Assembly: GCA_963836905.1 (NCBI GenBank)
Contig: CAWIKY010000002.1
Location: forward strand, 1 to 64,000
From: CAWIKY01 sp963836905
GTDB lineage: Bacteria; Pseudomonadota; Alphaproteobacteria; Caulobacterales; Hyphomonadaceae
Reading direction: 5' to 3'
DNA length: 64,000 nucleotides
Positions 1 through 10,949 of the stretch are shown here, piece by piece. The position numbers and the translations under genes are program-made. Position 1 is the first letter of the stretch; every line of letters starts with the position of its first letter. The notes below the pieces were generated by a model. It made no database searches. It was not told the DNA's origin and was given only the letters and a program-made list of their open reading frames with translations.

Positions 1-110
1 GCTTTTAACTGCGCTGCGAAATCGTCGGCATTAAAATCACGGCCGATGTCCGGGATATGTTCGGATGTATGAAAGTCCAGGTGAATTTGTCTGAAGGGCT
101 GGTGGTGCAT
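1..110 (-). CDS. Glycoside-hydrolase-like protein, N-terminal fragment
   Basis: Only the first 36 codons are in the window; the gene runs off the left edge. The frame starts at an ATG at 110 and reads MHHQPFRQIHLDFHTSEHIP followed by DIGRDFNADDFAAQLK. The Q-I-H-L-D-F-H-T-S-E stretch is what I remember from large cytoplasmic proteins annotated as alpha-amylase-family or alpha-L-fucosidase-like glycoside hydrolases with a beta-galactosidase-type trimerisation domain. Family assignment rests on this short piece and on recall. The gene diverges from the sugar kinase at 269, and an operator-like palindrome lies 57 bases upstream of its start. Its place beside a sugar kinase and sugar isomerase fits a glycan-use locus. 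Confidence 0.55.
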   Translation of the reverse strand, partial: MHHQPFRQIHLDFHTSEHIPDIGRDFNADDFAAQLK

Positions 111-166
111 TAGGTACCTCACAAAGGGTCACCGACACAGCGTGACCACGTTTCTTGCCAAACTTA

Positions 167-176
167 TAAAATGTTA
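167..176. promoter_or_regulatory. Operator-like palindrome, site A of the TAACATGTTA set
   Basis: TAAAATGTTA differs by one base from the perfect palindrome TAACATGTTA found at 22156. It sits 57 bases upstream of the leftward glycosidase-like gene. Four other copies lie in promoter regions elsewhere in the first 22.2 kb. Confidence 0.5.
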
Positions 177-229
177 GCCGGGTTTGTAACCCCTGTATTT
201 TGTTGATTATATTAGACAAGCCGCCTATC

Positions 230-239
230 AAACATGTTA
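230..239. promoter_or_regulatory. Operator-like palindrome, site B of the TAACATGTTA set
   Basis: AAACATGTTA matches TAACATGTTA at nine of ten positions and lies about 30 bases upstream of the rightward kinase gene. With site A it gives the divergent promoter one site per direction. Confidence 0.5.
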
Positions 240-268
240 GTTACGAATCCGAAATTCAATCAGGCGAG

Positions 269-1964
269 ATGATGCCCTTTTCCACTTTCTTGCGCTCGGC
301 ATTGATTTTGGCAGTCATTCATGCCCGCGCGGTCATATTTAACTCCAAGGAGGGCAACCTGATTGGCGAGGGGATACGGCCCTTATGCCGTTGGCCAGAC
401 CGGGGTCATGACCGACGCCGCCGATCCGAATGTCGCGCGCCAATCGCCCGCTGCTTATCTTGCGGCGCTTTCGACAGCGGTCAACGCGCCGCGATCAAGT
501 AACGGCGCGACAGACGGCGCTGATATTGCCAGTATTGGGGTCGGCCACCACGGGCTCGACGCCCCTGCCCGTCGATCGTCAGCTGCGCCCGCTGGCTGAT
601 CAGGTGCAGTTCAAAGATGACCTCAATGCGCAGGCCTGGATGTGGAAAGACCACACGTCTTTTTCGGAGGCGGACGAAATTACTGAAGCGGTAAATTCAA
701 CACGATTGCCTTACCTTTCGCAATCGGGCGGGCGTCTACTCCTCAGAATGGTTTTGGGCGAAAATTCTGCGGTGCGCGCGCGATCGGCTCCTGACGTGTT
801 CAACGCCGCGCATACCTGGCTTGAACTGCAGGATTTTATCCCTGCCGCGCTTTGCGGCATTACAAGCAACCCTGATCTGAAGCGGGGCATCTGCGCTGCC
901 GGCCATAAAGGTATGTACGGGGCAGAATGGGGCGGCTTGCCAAACGCTGACTTTCTAAAGCAACTTCACCCCGGCTTGTCGGGCCTCAGAACGCGCCTGT
1001 ATGATCAAGCTTATACCTCAGACCAGATTGCCGGCGCCTTATCGGATGACTGGGCCGGGCGGCTTGGCCTGAAGCCGGGAATTCCCGTTGCGGTTGGCTG
1101 TCTCGATGCGCATGCCGGGGCTATCGGGGCGGGTGTCAGCCCAGGTGTTATTGTCAAGATCATGGGCACCAGCACTTGCGATATCGGCGTCAGCACAATA
1201 CCCGCCGCTGATCTCCAGTCGAAAGGTTTGTGCGGCGCCATTGATGGCTCTGTCTTGCCCGGTTTGACGGGGCTGGAGGCAGGTCAGTCTGCTGTCGGTG
1301 ACCTGTTTGAATGGGGCGCGCGCCTATTCGCCGTCGATGGCAATCCGCCATCGACGCGTTTTGCATCTCTCACTGCCGACGCCGCAGCGCTCGCGCCAGG
1401 CGAAAGCGGCCTGATCGCGCTTGACTGGAATAATGGCAATCGCTCAATTCTGATGGACGCGCGTCTGTCGGGCCTGCTGATAGGTCAATCGTTACAAACA
1501 CAGCCGCATGAAATCTTTCGCGCATTGATCGAGGCGACCGCCTTTGGTGGACGCATCATTCTGGACCAGTATGCACAAGCTGGCGCGCCGGCCGACGAAG
1601 TGGTTATATGCGGCGGCGTCGCGACCAAAAGCACGTTGGTTCGCCAGATCTACGCCGATGTTCTGGCCAGGCCAGTCCGGCTTGAGGCATCAGATAATGC
1701 CTCTGCACTGGGTGCGGCCATGCTTGGCGCGGTCGCTGCCGGTTTACACGTCGATATGGCCGCGCGCGCAGGCGCGATGATCAGGCCGTCAGATACGCCG
1801 TGACCGAGCCGATCGCCGCGAATGTTCAACGTCTACGCGGAGCTGTTCGAAGCTTTACCGCGACCTGCACGACGGTTTCAGCAAGCACAGCTCGCCTGTT
1901 GAGTTTTCCCGTATCATGAAATCTCTGCCTTGCGATCCGCGACCGGGTCCGCAGCCGCTCCTGA
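269..1964 (+). pseudogene. Ribulokinase-type FGGY sugar kinase, frameshifted
   Basis: FGGY kinases phosphorylate ketoses with ATP in the cytoplasm; this one most resembles L-ribulokinase (AraB). When frames are joined, the N-terminal ATPase motif reads LALGIDFGSHSC then RAVIFNSKEG. Next come a GVDTTGSTPLPVD-like segment, the ribulokinase signature AWMWKDHTS, a YSSEWFWAKIL segment, and the C-terminal nucleotide site with VICGGVATKS. The last stretch (about 1800-1964) recovers a YAELFELYRDLHDGFSKH-like tail. Reading requires frame changes near 275-288, 325, 370, 545, 735-780 and 1800. The reconstructed length of about 560 residues is normal for the family, so nothing large is missing. It precedes a sugar isomerase by 17 bases, so the pair is probably one operon. 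The substrate cannot be read from sequence. Confidence 0.8.
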
Positions 1965-1981
1965 AATAAAGGCCAATACCT

Positions 1982-3502
1982 ATGACTGATACGATCCAAA
2001 TTTTCTGGCCGGGCGATTATCGCGATGCGCCAAACCAGCTCGCTTTACCGCTTCTGCAGGACGCCACTAGCGAACTCGAGACGGCGCTCGATCGGCTCGG
2101 CCGCAAGCATAATCGTATTCCTGGTTTCATGACCCGCCCGCACGAGGTGATTAAGGACCTCGGCCAGATCCACGACCCGATGATTGGCTGTACACGCACT
2201 GGGTTTACGGGCCGCACACGGTCGACGGCGTCATCGGCAAAGACAATCCGCTACTTATGATGTCCAATTTTTCCGGACACCTGGCCCGGCCTTGGTTGGC
2301 TTGCTCAATACAGGTGCCTGCCTGCAGGCCGAAGGCCGCAAGCATAGCCGTTTGTGGACCGACAAACCGTTCTCTCAGGACGATGAACTGATGGCGCGGC
2401 TAGAGACCTGGTGCGACGACCGGCGAGATCATCTGGTCAGATGATGCGGTACATACGCCGGGAACAGGTTAGCGATAGGCGCCCTCGGAACCGCGCACAG
2501 GGATTTGGCAGGACATGGTCGCCAAACGCCCTCCTTCTCCTCATGCTCGGCGACACGAGCATGGGTATGACAAACGGATATTTCGGGGCGCGCACCTTGC
2601 ACAAGATCGGCTTCGCAGAGCACAAGGTCGATCAGGCATGGATCATCGACTATGGAAAACGCGTATCGGATACCCGCATTGATGCTGCGCTCGCCTTTGT
2701 GAAGGATAAAGGGCGTCACGTTCCATTACGGCGAGGTGGCGCAGAAGATTTTGGCGAACATGATACGCGCGAGCAGTTGCGCGATTATCTTGCGGTCCTG
2801 GATATGGTGAACGAGTTTCAAGCCGATTGTATTGGCTGGCAGTATCAGCTCGGCATGATCCACCAGCGACCGCCTTCCGACTTTGCCGAAGGGCCTCTTC
2901 AACTCTACCTGCCGACCGGAGAGCAATGGCGACACGATTGTCGATGCGACGGAAGCTGATCAGGGCAATGCCGTTCCTATGGAAATGCTCAAGCGCATAT
3001 TGAAAGCCAAGGGATTGCACCAAAGCGTCGCCTTCCACGATGTTCGCTGGGGTATTGAACATGACGGCCGTTTCCTCTGGGTGTTGCTCAATTCCGGGTC
3101 TGCTGGCGCTTATGCGTTCAACCACGATCCCGACACACTTGCAGGGCGTTCATTCCTATCGCCAGCCTTCACAATATTTCCCAACCGCCGGCGGCTCTTT
3201 TGCCGGTGAGAGTCTGCCTGGCGAGATTACGTGGGCACGCGCTTGGCTTGATGATGGTGAGCCGGTGATGGATGTCGGGTTCTGGCGAAGTCGTGAAACT
3301 CCCGCCTGAAAAATTACGCGAGACATGGGACGCGACGACGCCGGAGTGGCCGATCATGATGGCTGACATGGGCATAGGTCGGGACACGCTGATGGCGCAT
3401 TTCATGAGCAATCATGTCGCGGTCGCTTACGGTAATGTGCGCGATGAAATGATCGCGCTTAGCCAGAAACTCGGATTCCGCGTCCGACATTTGAACGATT
3501 AG
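1982..3502 (+). pseudogene. L-fucose/L-arabinose isomerase-like protein, frameshifted
   Basis: Starts with MTDTIQIFWPGDYRDAPNQL and ends at the TAG at 3502. The joined frames give about 506 residues. They contain an HWVYGPHTVDGVIGKDNPLL-like segment, NFSGTWPGLVGLLNTGACL, SNGDTIVDATEADQGNAVPM and DVRWG, followed by a C-terminal half with GEITWARAW. I read it as a ketol isomerase of the FucI/AraA superfamily, with Glu/Asp metal ligands expected in the DATEADQ region. Frame changes lie near 2190, 2270, 2420-2450, 2725-2760, 2900 and 3280. An isomerase directly after a ribulokinase-type kinase implies conversion of a free aldose to a ketose that is then phosphorylated. The exact sugar is unknown. 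Confidence 0.65.
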
Positions 3503-3544
3503 TGCTCGCTCGCGACGGTGGAAGCACGTCGTTCGCGAGGAAAT

Positions 3545-4057
3545 CTATTCAGCGATAGCGAAAGCCTTCGGGGCGATAAGGGGCTCTGGCGAACAAGTGC
3601 TCAACCGGGTTGAAACCGACACCTGGCGGGCCGATCGGTCGGTTTCGCAAGGAAGGCTTCCACCATGACTGTCTCTGGTTACAGACCCTCAAATTGGCCG
3701 CACGATCCCGTCACCGCCTACAGTGCGCATCAAGACCTCTGCCAGATCAGCAATCAAACGACATCGAACGCAGTTACGATGTCGCTTAGCGTCGTCCAAC
3801 GCAGCAGATTAAACGTCAGATGATGGCTCGACATACTTCCCGGCCAAGCCGGAGATACTATGAGCACCGTCTGCGCGACATAGCGACCAATGCACGCCCT
3901 CGTCTTCGAACGTCGCCCTTCGACAACCGCTCGCGGACAACGGGCTCTCGAAGTCTACGGCCTCGGCCATTCTGTATTGCAATCCGCCGCTCTTTTTGAA
4001 GGACTTTCAAGATATGCAAATCAATTGCATCGAGGGTTGCTGCGCGCGCGGCACCAT
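3545..4057 (-). pseudogene. Lrp/AsnC-family transcriptional regulator, frameshifted
   Basis: On the minus strand the helix-turn-helix start LDAIDLHILKVLQKE is clear (about 4034 downwards), followed in other frames by a degraded recognition-helix region and EDEGCIGRYVAQ. The far end reads FLRNRPIGPPG then SVSTRLSTCSPEPLIAPKAF, close to the usual Lrp/AsnC ligand-binding-domain ending. The span corresponds to about 170 residues, normal for the family, but at least five frame changes are needed. The middle part, about 3640-3830, is hard to follow. It lies downstream of the SDR gene on the same strand. As the only regulator gene I can see in region A, it is a candidate reader of the TAACATGTTA sites; that link is inference. 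Confidence 0.5.
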
Positions 4058-4216
4058 CGGATAGCTTACACGCCCAGACATGCGACGCTGCTTCCGGTTG
4101 ACGAAAAGCGACAGAAACCGCAATAACAGCGTTGTCGAACGCCGGAACGCCTTTTCTTATGTGAAGTAGCACGCCGTTCCAAACGTGTTCGACCCGAGCG
4201 AGCTTTCCACTGCCTG

Positions 4217-4999
4217 CTAGTTCGTTCGGCTTTGTGCAGGACACCCGCGGCGAGAAAACCGCCGTCCACTGCAAGCACATGCCCGTTGACATAGCTCGCT
4301 TCCCAGCTGGCAAGATACAGCGCTGCACTCACAACCTCCTTCGGCGTTCCATAGCGGTCTTGCGGGATTGCTGCGGTGTAGCACACGTCGCGTTTCCTCA
4401 GAATGCATGCGGGCAACCAGCTCGGTTTCGATCGCGCCAGGGGCGAGCGCATTGACGGTGACACCCATCTCGGCGAGTTCGACCGCAAGCACACGGGTCA
4501 GCATGATCACGCCGCCTTTAGCTGCTCCGTAAGCTGCCCGGCCGGTCCCGCCAACGATGCCCGCCGTCGATGCAATATTTACAATTCGGCCGTACCCGCT
4601 ATCGGCAATTACCTGCCCAGCTGCCCGATTACAATAAAACGTCCCAGACAGATCGATATCGATCAAGCGTTGCCACTCCGTGTCGCTAGTCTCCAGAAAT
4701 GGGCGCTCAATCCCAACGCCGGCGCTGTGTACCAGAATGTGCAAACCTCCAAACTCAGCGACGCATGCAGCGACCATCGCGTCGACCTCATCACTGGACG
4801 CAACGTTGACCTCAAACGCATAGGCGGCGCCGGGTCTCTCGCGGTTTTCGGCGTCGGCGAATTGAAGGGCCGCGGACATGTTCACGTCGGCAACTAGCAC
4901 GTTTGCCCCTCGGGCCAGCAGATTCTCTGCGACAGCGCGGCCAATGCCACTTGCCCCGCCTGTGACAATTGCTGTCAATCCAGTAAAATCCAGCATCAT
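4217..4999 (-). CDS. SDR-family oxidoreductase (FabG/glucose-dehydrogenase type), one frameshift
   Basis: Classical short-chain dehydrogenase of about 255-260 residues with an NAD(P)-binding Rossmann fold. TGGASGIG at residues 13-20 is the cofactor motif, VHSAGVG replaces the usual NNAG, and the catalytic Ser and Tyr-x3-Lys lie in NIASTAGIVGGTGRAAYGAAKG (quoted here in part: AAYGAAKG). A frame change near 4385 moves the last 55 residues; the correct tail then reads RYGTPKEVVSAALYLAS and VNGHVLAVDGGFLAAG. The start at 4999 follows a purine-rich stretch. The gene diverges from the GH38 gene, and an operator-like palindrome lies 60 bases upstream. It probably oxidises or reduces a sugar or sugar alcohol of this locus, but SDR substrates cannot be deduced from sequence. 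Confidence 0.85.
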   Translation of the reverse strand: MMLDFTGLTAIVTGGASGIGRAVAENLLARGANVLVADVNMSAALQFADAENRERPGAAYAFEVNVASSDEVDAMVAACVAEFGGLHILVHSAGVGIERPFLETSDTEWQRLIDIDLSGTFYCNRAAGQVIADSGYGRIVNIASTAGIVGGTGRAAYGAAKGGVIMLTRVLAVELAEMGVTVNALAPGAIETELVARMHSEETRRVLHRSNPARPLWNAEGGCECSAVSCQLGSELCQRACACSGRRFSRRGCPAQSRTN

Positions 5000-5058
5000 C
5001 GCCTCCCCTTGCTATTGGCACATTGATCTAAGAAGCTTAGGTATCTTCAAAACCATAT

Positions 5059-5068
5059 TAACATTTTA
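5059..5068. promoter_or_regulatory. Operator-like palindrome, site C of the TAACATGTTA set
   Basis: TAACATTTTA, one mismatch from the perfect palindrome. It lies in the 107-base divergent gap, 60 bases from the SDR start and 39 bases from the mannosidase start. Confidence 0.5.
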
Positions 5069-5106
5069 ATGCCGCCGTCACCCGGCAATACTCGAAAGAC
5101 CACTTC

Positions 5107-7342
5107 ATGGCCTTGACCGTCCACATGATCGGAAACGCCCATCTTGATCCGGTTTGGCTATGGCCTTGGCAAGAGGGCGTCGACGAAGCGCTGGCAACGT
5201 TCCGGTCCGCCGCCGACCGCTGCGATGAATATCCTGACTTCATCTTCTCGCGCGGCGAAGCGTGGCAATATGAGCAGCTTGAACGTATAGATCCTGATCT
5301 GTTCGAACGCATCAAGACCTTGATCAAGAAAGGCCAATGGCATGTCACGGGCGGCCAATACTTGCAGCCCGACCTGAATGGGCCCATCGCCGAGAGTCCA
5401 CGCGCGGCAATTCACGCGCGGCCTTGCCTACTTTGACAAGACGTTCGGCGTGCATCCCCGAACCGCCCTGAACGTTGACAGTTTCGGCCACCCCGCAACG
5501 TTTCCAGACATCATTGCGCCCTCTCGGCATCGAAGGCTATGTCATCCAGCGCCCGAAAGAATTCCAGATGAAGCTGCCACAAGCTTTTGTCTGGCAAGGC
5601 CAGGCCGGCCACGAACTTGTCACCTTCCGTATGTCAAAGCCGTATACGTCGATGACAATAAGTGAGCTGACCGGCGCAGTTGAAGCCGCAATCGACAATG
5701 CAGTCGATAGCGTGACCGATACGATGTGCTTCTATGGGATTGGCAATCATGGCGGCGGGCCAAGCAAGGCCCAGATTGAATGGATCATCGATAACCGCCA
5801 CGCCTTCCCCGATGTGGAACTGATATTCAGCACCCCGGATGCCTATCTCGAAGCGATCAAGCCACAACGCGGCGCCCTGCCAGTCATCAGCGGAGACCTT
5901 CAGCATTGCTTCCCCGGCTGTTACGCCGTTATGCATGAGGTGCACCAGGCGCAGCGGCACGGTGAGTTGCGGCTGCAATATACCCAAGCACTGGTCGATC
6001 TGTTTTCCCCGACAGAGGAAGAGAAAGCAAGCCGCACGGCACGCCTCGAAACCGCTTGGGATGATCTCCTCTTCACCGCCTTTCACGACATTCTGGCCGG
6101 CACATCCGTCAAGCGCTCTTGGCCGTCTGTGCGTGCGATGTTTGGCCGGGCGCAAATTACGGGCGAGGAAGTTGCTATGGAGACGACGCGACGTTGGGTA
6201 CGCCATGCCCTGGTGCCACAGAACGCCCACCGCCATGTCCTTATCAATGCGAATAGCGAAGACTGGTCAGGCCTGCTTGAGATTGAGCCGTGGCTGGAAG
6301 ATTATTCAAATTGGGATGACCGCTGGATTTCTGATCTAGATGGTAATCCAGTCGATTTCCAGCTGGTTCAGCCGGAGGCCAATATTCGGTCACGTGCGCT
6401 CACGGCTGTATCGGTCGGTGCGCAAAGCCACGACGTATTGTTGATCCAGCCGGGTCCGCCGCCGCAGCAGACGATTGAAAGCGACCTGAAATGCGATGGC
6501 ACTACAATCAGCAATAGCCTGATCACCCTGACGCTCGGCTCTGGCGGCCTGAACGGTCTTACCTACAAGGGCCAGCCGGTCTTGTCCGACGCCGGTCTTC
6601 GTCTGCACCTGCGCGAAGACAGCGCCGATTGCTGGGGGATGTTCACCGATACCCATGATGAGCCGGTCGCCGAAATATGGTCCGACGCAGATTGGGTTGT
6701 CGAGGAGACGGGCCCTCTACGCGCCCGTGCCCGCCTCGAAGGCCGTATCGGAACTTCGCGGCATCCTGTTACTCGTCAGCCTGCATCGCGGCGATCCAAG
6801 CGTCTATCTGGATATTGAAGTAAACTATGATGAGCGTGGAAAGCTGTTGCAAATGCCCGTGGCCTGGGCGGCGGCGCAGGCACAGATCACCGACGGCCTC
6901 CCCGGCGGGCACTTGCCCCGAACCTCATCAATCGTCGAATGGCCGTTTCAGGCATGGACGCATCGTCAGGCCGGGGGTCATCAGATCTGCCCTCCTTACG
7001 CATGACGCCTACAGCCTAAGCCACCGCAAGGACACGACGATACTTACTCTGCTAAGGGCGCCGGTAATGGCCAGCGCCGGCAATACACCGCTCGTTTATA
7101 CCGGCCGCGATGATTATACCGATCAGGGTGTCCACAATTTTCACATCCAGCTGCTTTGCGGCGAAGACCTTCCACCGGAAACGCTCGGCACCCGCGCTGA
7201 TGCCGCGCTTAAAGAGCCTGTCCATTTCGACTATTATGATGGCATGCAACGCCCGCTTCCGCTTGCGGCAACGCCAACTCCCCCAAACAGCATGGTCAAT
7301 CAGGTCACGCCGCAAAACATAAATAGTGTGAACCGGCAATAG
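5107..7342 (+). pseudogene. GH38 alpha-mannosidase, frameshifted
   Basis: Glycoside hydrolase family 38 removes alpha-linked mannose by a retaining, zinc-dependent mechanism. The start shows the family signature HMIGNAHLDPVWLWPWQEG (zinc ligands His and Asp). LNVDSFGHPATFP contains the nucleophile Asp, and TAFHDILAGTS holds the later zinc His. The C-terminal beta-rich domains follow to EPVHFDYYDGM. Joined length is about 745 residues. Frame changes lie near 5395, 5500, 6745 and 6985. There is no signal peptide, so it should act in the cytoplasm on imported oligosaccharides. It stops 18 bases before the end of the convergent dipeptidase. Confidence 0.85.
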
Positions 7343-7359
7343 AAACGTCGTGCCGGCGT

Positions 7360-8350
7360 TTACCTCCAGCACGTCTCGCGATCCGCAGCCAGTTGCTGCC
7401 GAGCAGCCCTTCGACTGTACGGGCTGCATGACCGCGGTTCAGCATCTCATGTGTGATCATTGGCGTGTCGTCAATTTCGAAGCACTCTACCGGCGCTTCA
7501 TATCCAAGGCCCTGTGGAAAGGTCGATCCCATGGACACTTTCTCGGCATTGATCGCATCTAGGTCAAAGCAGTAGTCAAGCCCTAACCCAACATGGTTCG
7601 CGCCGACCAGATCCAGCAGATACTCCAGGTGATCGCAAATCCGCGCGGCGCTCGGACGCATGCCCCATGAACAGTGTCAGGCCGTTCACGCCAATAACGC
7701 CGCCTGTCTCAGCGCACGCCTTTAGTAGCGTGTCGGGCACATTACGAGGATGGTCCCACAGGCCGCGGGGATTGGAATGTGAAAAGATTATCGGACCATT
7801 GCTGATCGCCAGCACATCTTCAACTGTGCGATAGCCGACATGGCTGCAACAGACGACCATGCCTACCCGCTGCATTTCAGCGACCAGTTCGCGCCCGAAA
7901 CCGGTCAGACCGGTATCCTCATCATGGCAGCCGCCGGCGAAATGATTATTGCTATTGTAGGCAAGCGCCATCCAGCGCACGCCGAAGTCGTAAAACTGTT
8001 TTAGCTGCGCCAGATCGTCGATGACGCCAGCACCCTCTATATCGAACGTCACCCCCAACTGGCCGGCTTGTTTGGCCGCATGGATATCTGATGGTGGTTG
8101 ATCATGCGATAACGCTCGGACTGCTCGTTCAGCCATCCGCGCATTTGCGTGATTAGCGCCAGATGTTCCGGCAATTGTCATCGTCCCATAGCCAATATTC
8201 AGGCTCACCACGTCGCAACCTGCCGCGCGGTACTTTTCGATTTGCAGGAAGCCATTTGAGATTTTTATCGGGCGCCATCGGCAGACAGGAATGATTGTCC
8301 CAAACCAGTGCTGATTGGTGCAGTTTTACGGCGTTCGGCGATTCGGACAT
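7360..8350 (-). pseudogene. Membrane-dipeptidase-family (M19) metallopeptidase, frameshifted
   Basis: M19 (renal dipeptidase) family: binuclear-zinc hydrolases of dipeptides and related amides. On the minus strand MSESPNAVKLHQSALVWDNH leads into SCLPMAPDK. The family's DGHND is here WDNHS, a known-looking variant but worth noting. FDIEGAG supplies the bridging Glu. CSHVG and SHSNPRGLWDHPRNVPD supply the His ligands and the HPRN motif. GLGLDYCFDLDA provides the late Asp. Frame changes near 8260, 7680 and 7375 are needed. After the last one the protein ends LRIARETCWR at 7360. No signal peptide, so probably cytoplasmic, acting on imported peptides beside an M32 carboxypeptidase and a peptide ABC transporter. 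Confidence 0.8.
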
Positions 8351-8397
8351 TTCATCCGATGGATCTGAATTCGCAATTCATTGACACTTGCCCTGAT

Positions 8398-8407
8398 TAA
8401 CATTTCA
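8398..8407. promoter_or_regulatory. Operator-like palindrome, site D of the TAACATGTTA set
   Basis: TAACATTTCA, two mismatches from the perfect palindrome, 48 bases upstream of the dipeptidase start in the divergent gap before the M32 gene. It is the weakest copy of the set. Confidence 0.4.
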
Positions 8408-8508
8408 ATGCGACTTGATAGTGATATGCGTTCGGGCGTCAATTGCCGAGGAACCAACCATCTCTATTGTGGTTTCTGGAAGGCCACTTCGGCTAAAGGA
8501 TCGACGTA

Positions 8509-10029
8509 TTGCAGACGAAATACAAAGGCTTACGACGCTCTAGCAAATCGGTTTCGTCGCGTCGCCATTTTGCGCAGTATCGCCGGTACGCTCAGCTTTG
8601 ACGCCGCCACTGTCATGCCAGCCGGTGCTCGCAACGTTCGCGGTGAACAATTGAGCATGGTTGAGGAAATTGCTAACGAGGTTCTCAAGGCAACCGAAAC
8701 ACGCGACCTTATAGACCAGGCATTTGAGAATCAGGACGCGCTTGACCCGTGGCAGCGGGCAAATCTACGCGAGATTGATAGAGAAGCTATTCATAGCAGC
8801 GCCGTACCGGGCGAGCTTGCCGCAACCTGACCCGGGCTCAAACTCGGTGCGAAGGGGTTTGGATTGAAGCTCGAAAGACCGATGATTTCAAATCGGTCTT
8901 GCCGCTCGCAAACGAGGTACTCAGCCTCTCGCGTGAAGTTGGTATGGCCAAGGGCGAGGCACTCGGCTGTACGCCACATGAAGCCTTGATGGATTATTGG
9001 GACCCGGGTCTGCGTGCGAAGCTAATAGACCCGCTGTTCGACCGGCTCTCCGCGGAGTTACCGGGCCTGATCGAGCAGGCAAGCCGGGTACAGCCGGAGC
9101 AGCTTCCGCCCATACCTGAGGTTTCGGCGACCGCTCAAATGGCAGTCTGCGAAGACCTTGCAAATCTGCTGGGGCTATGACCGTACCATGGCGCTATCGC
9201 GCAGAGCGCCCAGCCTTGCTTTATGGACGATAGCCCAGATGACGTGCGCATATCGTCCAGTGTGTCTGAAGCTGACTATCGCCGTGCGACAATCGGGATT
9301 ACTCACGAAATCGGGCACTCTTTCTATGAAAACGGCGTGCCACAGCAATGGCGTTATCAAGCAGTTGGCAGACCCGCCTCAGCGAGTTTCCAGGAAAGTC
9401 AGTCTCTCCTTTTTGAAAAAATAGTCATGCGGTCGGCTGTTTTTGCCAACAGGCTAGCGGGTTTTATCCACGCACATGCACCAAATGCCGCCAAGCAACT
9501 CACACCTTCAACCATTACCTCGCAAATTCAATACATTGCGCGCGGGCCAATTCGTGTGGAAGCGGACGAAGCCACCTACCCGCTCCACATCGTCATTCGC
9601 TACCGGCTTGAAAAGGCGCTACTCGAAGGTGAACTCTCATTCAGTGATTTACCGGATGCATGGGACACCGCTTATCATGAGGTTCTGGGCATTGCCCCAG
9701 TGCCCGGTAGTGTTGGCTGCCTCAAGGACATCCATTGGTATCGCGGCCTGTATGGATACTTTCAGAGCTACGCACTAGGCAGCGTGATCGCCGCTCAAGT
9801 CTTCGAGTGTGCCGTAAAGTCAGATCCGGAAATCGGGGCGGAACTTGAGTTAGCCAACGTGGGCCCTCTCAAAGCCTGGTTAAAAGAAAACCTGTACGCG
9901 TTGGGCAGGCTTCATGAGCCCGACGAATTGATAAGAACTGTGACGGGCAAACCCTTAACGGCGGATGCATTTCTGCAGCATTTGAGACGTCGTTATACGC
10001 TGCCGCAACGCGCGGTGGCCACGCCATGA
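8509..10029 (+). pseudogene. M32 carboxypeptidase (Taq-type), frameshifted
   Basis: M32 metallocarboxypeptidases release C-terminal amino acids from short peptides. The zinc motif HExGH is present in THEIGHSFYENGVP, with the C-terminal domain IQYIARGPIRVEADEATYPL (contains the downstream Glu) and DIHWYRGLYGYFQSYALG. The N-terminus KAYDALANRFRRVAILRSIA matches the usual start. I propose a TTG at 8509, eight bases after AAAGGA, since the in-frame ATGs further upstream add non-homologous sequence. Frame changes near 8530, 8825, 9170 and 9220 break the gene. Reconstructed length is about 505 residues, the family norm. The stop overlaps the start of the permease gene by four bases (ATGA), so it was translated as part of the transporter operon. 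Confidence 0.82.
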
Positions 10030-10949
10030 TCAGATATATCTCTCTGCGGCTTGCTACCGCGATACCGACAATGCTTCTCGTCATCGCAGCCAGCTTCTTC
10101 TTGCTGCGCGCCGCGCCGGGCGGACCATTTGACAGCGATCGTACATTGACAGCTGATGTTGAGGCCAATCTGAATGCCAGGTACGGCCTGGACCTGCCGC
10201 TGCATGAGCAATTCTTTCGTTATGTGAGTGGTTTGTTTCGCGGGGACTTTGGCCCATCCTTCCGCTATAAGGACGTCCAGGTCTCAGAGATCATTGCAGA
10301 CCAGCTCCCGATCAGCCTGACAATCGGAATTCTGGCATTCCTGTTCACGGTCATCGTGGGCATTTCGCTTGGAACATTGGCGGCGCTGAAGCAGAATTCA
10401 AAGATTGACTATGCCATTTCTGGAGGGTCTGCATTCGGTGTCGCCGTGCCGAGCTTTGTCAGTGCGCCAATTCTCGCAATGGTGTTCGGCGTTATCCTAA
10501 ATGTGCTGCCTGTGGCCGGATGGGGCGGCGGCAATCCAGCAAACCTTGTTCTCCCTGTAATCGCGCTGGGCATACCGAACGCCGCCTATGTTGCGCGTCT
10601 GATGCGGGGATCGCTGCTCGAAAACCTGTCCTCCGACTACATTCGCACAGCGCGCGCGAAGGGGCTCAGTGAAGGTCTGATCATCCGCAGACATGTCATT
10701 CCGCCCGCGCTGTTGCCTGTCATTAGCTATCTTGGGCCCGCAACCGCAGCGATCCTTACTGGCTCTGTCGTTATCGAGAAGATATTCGCCTTGCCCGGAA
10801 CTGGGCTGGCGTTCGTTGATGGGGCGCTGAACCGTGACTATACTTTGGTCTTGGGACTGGTGATCGTTTATGCGGGCCTGGTTATCCTGCTCAATCTCAT
10901 CGCAGACGTGATTTACGGGTTTCTCGATCCGCGTCTGAGGGTGAGCTGA
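10026..10949 (+). CDS. Peptide/nickel-type ABC transporter permease (DppB/OppB family)
   Basis: Intact 307-residue inner-membrane permease of the binding-protein-dependent dipeptide/oligopeptide importers. MIRYISLRLATAIPTMLLVI is the usual first transmembrane helix, with five further hydrophobic helices. The EAA-type loop that contacts the ATPase is IRTARAKGLSEGLIIRRHV near residue 205. The C-terminal FLDPRLRV ending is typical. It overlaps the upstream peptidase gene (ATGA) and the downstream permease (TGATG). No substrate-binding protein gene is found nearby, so that component must be encoded elsewhere. This gene and the next are the only intact ones between 1 and 14 kb. Confidence 0.93.
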   Translation: MIRYISLRLATAIPTMLLVIAASFFLLRAAPGGPFDSDRTLTADVEANLNARYGLDLPLHEQFFRYVSGLFRGDFGPSFRYKDVQVSEIIADQLPISLTIGILAFLFTVIVGISLGTLAALKQNSKIDYAISGGSAFGVAVPSFVSAPILAMVFGVILNVLPVAGWGGGNPANLVLPVIALGIPNAAYVARLMRGSLLENLSSDYIRTARAKGLSEGLIIRRHVIPPALLPVISYLGPATAAILTGSVVIEKIFALPGTGLAFVDGALNRDYTLVLGLVIVYAGLVILLNLIADVIYGFLDPRLRVS

